Assembly (NCBI RefSeq): GCF_015223065.1
Contig: NZ_JADFBY010000012.1
Coordinates: 45,796 to 109,795 of the forward strand
Direction of reading: 5' to 3'
Length of the DNA: 64,000 nucleotides
Source of the DNA: Mucilaginibacter sp. JRF
Lineage (GTDB): Bacteria; Bacteroidota; Bacteroidia; Sphingobacteriales; Sphingobacteriaceae
In this document: piece after piece, positions 60,309 to 64,000 of the stretch
Position numbering within the stretch: the first letter of the stretch is position 1
How the letters are laid out: each line of letters begins with the position of its first letter
Position numbers and translations under genes: made by a program
The notes under the pieces: model-generated
What the model was told of the DNA's origin: nothing
Database searches by the model: none
The model's input: the letters and a program-made list of their open reading frames with translations, nothing else

Positions 60309-61187
60309 TCACACCAAATTCGGTACTTTAATACTATCAGATGTGGTGATAGACAGAAACTGTTTGCGGTGTTCGGCAGGGGTCATCTTTCGTAGCTTTT
60401 TAAAAAAGTGCGATAGGTGACTTTCGTCTGTAAAGCCAAATTCTTTGGTGATCTGTTTAACGGGTAGGGTAGGCACTTCCAGTCGTTTCTCTATCAGTAT
60501 AACCCGGTAATCGTTAATGTAATTACGGTAGCTCATACCAAAATTGCGCTTAAAGTAATCGCTAAAGTATGATGGCGCTATGGAAAAACTTGTGGATATA
60601 TGTTTGATCTGAACTTTATCCGGCTGATAGATGTGCTGATGGATGTATGAAATAAGGGCTTCTTTATCCGGCTGTCCGTGATCGATACGTATATTCAGCT
60701 TGGCAGCGGCTTCTTTTATCAAACCTAATAACGATAGTATCTGGTAGTAAACAATTGAGGATGATGCCACATCCTTACGGCAATTGTAGCTGATGATGTT
60801 CTCTACCGTGTTGCGTAATATGGAGATACAAGGCTCATCCATTTGCAGCTTTACCTCTTTCAACAATCTGTTGCGCATTACCGACTCGGGCGTGTATTCG
60901 TTAAAGGCATCAGGCACGTGCATTTTATGGCCCGAAAAGTAGGCATCCGTAAATTTGATAAATGTAAAGCGGGTAGTTGCCTTTATATCGAAATAATGCT
61001 CATCCTCCGGACTGATGATAAACAGATCGCCGGCCTTGTAAGGTAAGCGGCTGCTGTTAATTAAGTGAACACCTTTGCCTTTCCATATGTATACTATTTC
61101 GTAATAGGTATGGCTATGTACCGGTAAATGGAATTTTTCCTCTTCCAGATCGTGGATAACGAGGTGCTCAAACTGCGTTTTTTTCAT
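60309..61187 (-). CDS. AraC-family transcriptional regulator
   Basis: 292-residue regulator with an N-terminal cupin (about 15-95: VHSHTYYEIVYIWKGKG, PYKAGDLFIISPEDEHYF) and a C-terminal double HTH (about 190-285: FSIAPSYFSDYFKRNFGMSYRNYINDYRV, EFGFTDESHLSHFFKKLRKMTPAEHRK). Divergent from the aldo/keto reductase genes across 145 bp, so it very likely activates them. Effector unknown. Confidence 0.92.
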   Translation of the reverse strand: MKKTQFEHLVIHDLEEEKFHLPVHSHTYYEIVYIWKGKGVHLINSSRLPYKAGDLFIISPEDEHYFDIKATTRFTFIKFTDAYFSGHKMHVPDAFNEYTPESVMRNRLLKEVKLQMDEPCISILRNTVENIISYNCRKDVASSSIVYYQILSLLGLIKEAAAKLNIRIDHGQPDKEALISYIHQHIYQPDKVQIKHISTSFSIAPSYFSDYFKRNFGMSYRNYINDYRVILIEKRLEVPTLPVKQITKEFGFTDESHLSHFFKKLRKMTPAEHRKQFLSITTSDSIKVPNLV

Positions 61188-61332
61188 CTAAAAAATCTCC
61201 GTATGCCATAAAAGTACATAATAATACGTGGTAATTACAATAAATCAGCTATGCCCGAGCATGAACTTTGTTATGATAATTAATAGGTGCATCAGCGCAT
61301 CATTATTGATCGAACTTAAAACACATCAAAAC

Positions 61333-62382
61333 ATGGAATACAGATTTTTAGGAAATTCAGGATTAAAAGTACCGGTGTTAAGCTTGGGTACAGCCACCTT
61401 TGGCGGCTCGAACGATTTTTTCAAGGCCTGGGGCAGCACACAGGCTGATGAGGCCACCCGCCTGGTTGATATTTGCCTTGACGCGGGCGTAAATCTTTTT
61501 GATACGGCCGATATGTATTCGGATGGCCTGTCAGAACAAGTGCTGGGCAAGGCTATTGCCGGTAAGCAGCGCGATAAGCTCATCATCTCAAGCAAGGCCA
61601 CATTTACATTTGGCGATGGTCCTAACAACCAGGGTTCATCTCGTTACCATTTAACCAAACAAATTGAGGGAAGCCTGAAACGTTTGGGTACCGATTACCT
61701 GGATATATACCACATGCATGGTTTTGATGGCAATACTCCTGTTGAAGAAACCTTACGCACACTGGATGACCTGGTACAAAGCGGAAAGGTAAGATACATT
61801 GCCGCCTCCAATTTTTCGGGCTGGCACATGATGAAATCGCTCGCCGTTTCTGAAAAATACGGATGGAACCGCTATGTGGCTCACCAGGTATACTATTCCT
61901 TAGCCAACCGCGAATACGAGTGGGAGTTGATGCCGCTGGGTATTGATCAAAAAGTTGGAGCCATTGTTTGGTCGCCGCTATCAGCAGGCAGACTTGGGGG
62001 TAAATACCGCCGCGGTCAGCCCATCCCCGAGAACGGACGTGTAGCGCAGGGCGGTAGCCCGGTACCCGAAATGGTGGTGAAAGAGGATGTGTTCTATAAT
62101 ACAGTTGACGTACTTGCCGAGATAGCCGAAGAAACCGGCAAAACAATAGCCCAGGTTGCCCTTAACTGGGTGCTGCAACGCCCAACGGTATCAAGCATAA
62201 TATTTGGCGCACGTAACGAGGCGCAGTTAATTGAGAATCTTGGCGCCATAGGGTGGAACTTAAGTGCCGAACAGGTTAAAAGACTTGACGAGGTTAGCAC
62301 CGTTCCACCTATTTACCCGTACTGGCATCAATGGCAAAACAAAGGGCTTAACCCAACGCCCGATTTTTATGGCGAACGTTAA
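61333..62382 (+). CDS. Aldo/keto reductase
   Basis: 349-residue NADPH-dependent TIM-barrel reductase. The catalytic Asp and Tyr are in FDTADMYSDG, the Lys in LIISSKATF, the His in LDIYHMHGFD; GRLGGKYR and IIFGARNEAQLIENL bind the cofactor. The Met at 61333 fits the family (MEYRFLGNSGLKV). First of two tandem AKR genes, 49 bp apart, opposite the AraC gene. Confidence 0.94.
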   Translation: MEYRFLGNSGLKVPVLSLGTATFGGSNDFFKAWGSTQADEATRLVDICLDAGVNLFDTADMYSDGLSEQVLGKAIAGKQRDKLIISSKATFTFGDGPNNQGSSRYHLTKQIEGSLKRLGTDYLDIYHMHGFDGNTPVEETLRTLDDLVQSGKVRYIAASNFSGWHMMKSLAVSEKYGWNRYVAHQVYYSLANREYEWELMPLGIDQKVGAIVWSPLSAGRLGGKYRRGQPIPENGRVAQGGSPVPEMVVKEDVFYNTVDVLAEIAEETGKTIAQVALNWVLQRPTVSSIIFGARNEAQLIENLGAIGWNLSAEQVKRLDEVSTVPPIYPYWHQWQNKGLNPTPDFYGER

Positions 62383-62431
62383 TTGTGGGAAGTCCATCTA
62401 ACATTTTAAATAATCTATACACTATAAAAAC

Positions 62432-63379
62432 ATGTCAAAAAAAGTAAAGATCAGTAATACCGACCTTGAGGTTGGCAGAATTAATTTTGGTGGTAACGTT
62501 TTTGGTTGGACTTTGGATAAGCAACAATCATTTAACATACTGGATAAATTTGTGGCCGAAGGCTATAATTTTATTGATACGGCCGACACCTACCCGTGGT
62601 GGGTGAACGGAACAGGCGGCCTTTCAGAAACCATTATTGGCGAGTGGATAAAAGCCAGGGGCAACCGTAACGACCTGGTAATTGCTACCAAGGTAGGTTC
62701 GGAAACTAAGGAGCATGGCTTTGATGTAAGCAGGCAGCATATCTTAAGATCTGTTGATGAATCATTACAACGTTTGCAGGTAGAGCAGATAGACCTGTAT
62801 TACACCCATTTTGATAACGAAAGCACACTTGTTGAAGAAACGCTGGCCGCTTATGATGAAATTGTAAAGGCAGGTAAGGTAAAGTATATCGCCGCGTCGA
62901 ATATTTCGCCTGAGAGGTTGGTGGAATCGTTCACGGTAGCTGAAGCTAATGGCTTTCCAAAATATGTTGCCTTGCAGCCCCATTACAACCTGCTTGAACG
63001 TGCCGACTACGAATCAAAATACCTGCCCCTGGCTCAGCAGTATGATCTGACGGTGTTTCCGTACTGGTCATTAGCCGCGGGTTTCCTAACCGGTAAATAC
63101 CGTACCGAGGCTGATTTTGCCAAGAGCGCCCGCGGTGGAGGTGTAAAGAAGTATCTGAATGAAAAAGGCATAGCTGTTTTAAATGCGCTTGATACCATCG
63201 CTGCTAACCATCAGGTTGAACCGGCATCAATAGCCCTTGCTTGGTTAATGGCCAAACCGCAAATAGGCGCGCCCATTGTTAGTGCCACCAGCGAAGCCCA
63301 GCTAACCACACTTTTCGCGGCGGATAAAATCACACTTACAGCCGAAGAAGTATCATTGTTGGATGAGGTAAGCAAATAA
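62432..63379 (+). CDS. Aldo/keto reductase, second gene
   Basis: 315-residue aldo/keto reductase. Asp and Tyr in FIDTADTYPWW, Lys in LVIATKVGSE, His in LYYTHFDNES. It resembles YghZ/oxidoreductase-type AKRs and is a different subfamily from its neighbour, with lower similarity than a recent duplicate. Closed by a terminator at 63416-63450. Confidence 0.93.
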   Translation: MSKKVKISNTDLEVGRINFGGNVFGWTLDKQQSFNILDKFVAEGYNFIDTADTYPWWVNGTGGLSETIIGEWIKARGNRNDLVIATKVGSETKEHGFDVSRQHILRSVDESLQRLQVEQIDLYYTHFDNESTLVEETLAAYDEIVKAGKVKYIAASNISPERLVESFTVAEANGFPKYVALQPHYNLLERADYESKYLPLAQQYDLTVFPYWSLAAGFLTGKYRTEADFAKSARGGGVKKYLNEKGIAVLNALDTIAANHQVEPASIALAWLMAKPQIGAPIVSATSEAQLTTLFAADKITLTAEEVSLLDEVSK

Positions 63380-63415
63380 ATACCGGTACTGATCTTAGCG
63401 GATCAGCTAATAAAT

Positions 63416-63450
63416 AAAAAGCCGGGGATGTTTATACATCTCCGGCTTTT
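63416..63450 (+). terminator. Rho-independent terminator of the AKR pair
   Basis: AAAAGCCGGGGATGT pairs with ACATCTCCGGCTTTT (one G-T pair), loop TTAT, with a T run at the end. Confidence 0.9.
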
Positions 63451-63528
63451 GTGTTTGAAATATTTGCGGCGATTGTTGTTTTGATCATGTGGCTCGAATG
63501 CATTGTTATTAAATCCACAAAATCATCC

Positions 63529-63568
63529 AAACACGAAAGGCATCCCATCGGGAATGCCTTTCGTGTTT
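63529..63568 (-). terminator. Terminator of the last minus-strand gene
   Basis: AAACACGAAAGGCAT...ATGCCTTTCGTGTTT, a 15-bp stem extended by CCC/GGG with one bulge. It lies 18 nt beyond the stop codon of the partial gene at 63587. Confidence 0.8.
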
Positions 63569-63586
63569 ATTTGAATTATATTCAGC

Positions 63587-64000
63587 TTATTTTTCTTTAA
63601 CAATTAGTATGTATTGGCAAAGGGCTCCGGTAGCTGAACCAGCCAGGTTACCACCTACGCTAATTGTACCTGCGGCGTAATCTTTTTTGTATAAGTTCAT
63701 GCCTGCTAATTTTGGATCATCTATACCCAATTGCTCGCTAACTTTAGTGAAGCCTTGCAACCAGGTAGGTAATTTTTTAGCGCGAGGGTCGTACGCTACG
63801 TATACTGTTGAAGCGCGGCTAACTTTGAAAGTTAAAAAAGTATTTTGAGTGTTGATTTTATCATCATTAGCAGCTTTGATGAATGATGTATTGGCCAGGT
63901 AGCTCGGTACCGATTTGATCTTGTAAGTTCTATCAGCATAGTAAACCGCACCTACTGCTAATTTTACTGTTTGTAGCTTGGCTTTTGATGAGCCAGACAG
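63587..64000 (-). CDS. C-terminal part of a secreted protein with a carbohydrate-binding-like domain (5' partial)
   Basis: The frame is open from the window edge for 137 codons to a TAA at 63587-63589; the start lies beyond the window. The visible part is a beta-sandwich with LAVGAVYYADRTYKI, VYVAYDPRAKKLPTWLQGF and MNLYKKDYAAGTISVGGN, a domain often found at the C-terminus of secreted Bacteroidota polysaccharide-degrading proteins, where it is thought to bind sugars. The rest of the protein and its enzyme type cannot be told. It is closed by the terminator at 63529-63568. Confidence 0.7.
   Translation of the reverse strand: MSGSSKAKLQTVKLAVGAVYYADRTYKIKSVPSYLANTSFIKAANDDKINTQNTFLTFKVSRASTVYVAYDPRAKKLPTWLQGFTKVSEQLGIDDPKLAGMNLYKKDYAAGTISVGGNLAGSATGALCQYILIVKEK

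Overview
The window looks like a chromosomal segment of a Bacteroidota species of the Sphingobacteriaceae type, most like Mucilaginibacter or Pedobacter. The indications are SusC/SusD transport genes, many Bacteroidota-type lipoproteins, promoters of the TAnnTTTG type, few Shine-Dalgarno sequences, and families common in that group (TlpA-like thioredoxins, DUF4202, DUF6157). The genus is an inference. No rRNA, tRNA, CRISPR array, transposase or phage gene was seen.

Layout. (1) 1-14.9 kb: a polysaccharide utilisation locus: 3' part of a membrane-anchored Y_Y_Y/LuxR-type regulator, SusC, SusD, a LamG lipoprotein, two GH144-like enzymes, a GH43-like protein with a discoidin domain, and a GH3 beta-glucosidase. 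The GH144 + GH3 combination points to beta-1,2-glucan as substrate. (2) 15-18.4 kb: a Met/His-rich outer-membrane protein, S-adenosylhomocysteinase and a bacilliredoxin. (3) 18.4-26.2 kb: a surface polysaccharide cluster with four glycosyltransferases, a Wzx-type flippase, an acetyltransferase and two methyltransferases. (4) 26.3-38.8 kb: mostly housekeeping genes (typA, rpsT, radC, comF, rlmN, parE) with small unknowns and a repeat-rich intergenic element at 31.2-31.44 kb. (5) 38.9-42.8 kb: a tightly packed minus-strand operon running from a HipA-like kinase and its DUF3037 partner to glutamate formimidoyltransferase. (6) 43-49 kb: an S9 peptidase, then a copper module: CopA ATPase, a small HMA chaperone, and an HMA domain fused to an AraC-type DNA-binding domain. 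(7) 49-55.5 kb: TetR regulator and short-chain dehydrogenase with paired operator-like palindromes, a TlpA-like protein, lipoproteins and a metallophosphoesterase. (8) 55.7-59.5 kb: a membrane dehydrogenase with cytochrome c domain, next to two broken genes: an N-terminal scrap of a 2Fe-2S subunit of a molybdenum hydroxylase and a PQQ-type sugar dehydrogenase with an in-frame TGA. (9) 59.6-64 kb: secreted flavodoxin, AraC regulator, two aldo/keto reductases, and the 3' end of a secreted protein with a carbohydrate-binding-like domain.

Most interesting observations: an identical 10-bp box (AATGATGTAA) exactly 22 nt upstream of a TAnnTTTG element before both the Met/His-rich protein gene (15.0 kb) and copA (45.4 kb), suggesting one metal-responsive regulon, possibly run by the HMA-AraC fusion protein; the HipA-like kinase/DUF3037 overlapping pair; the beta-1,2-glucan locus with an unexplained GH43-like member; and the local gene decay at 58-59.5 kb. 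All function assignments rest on reading motifs by eye; no database search was run.
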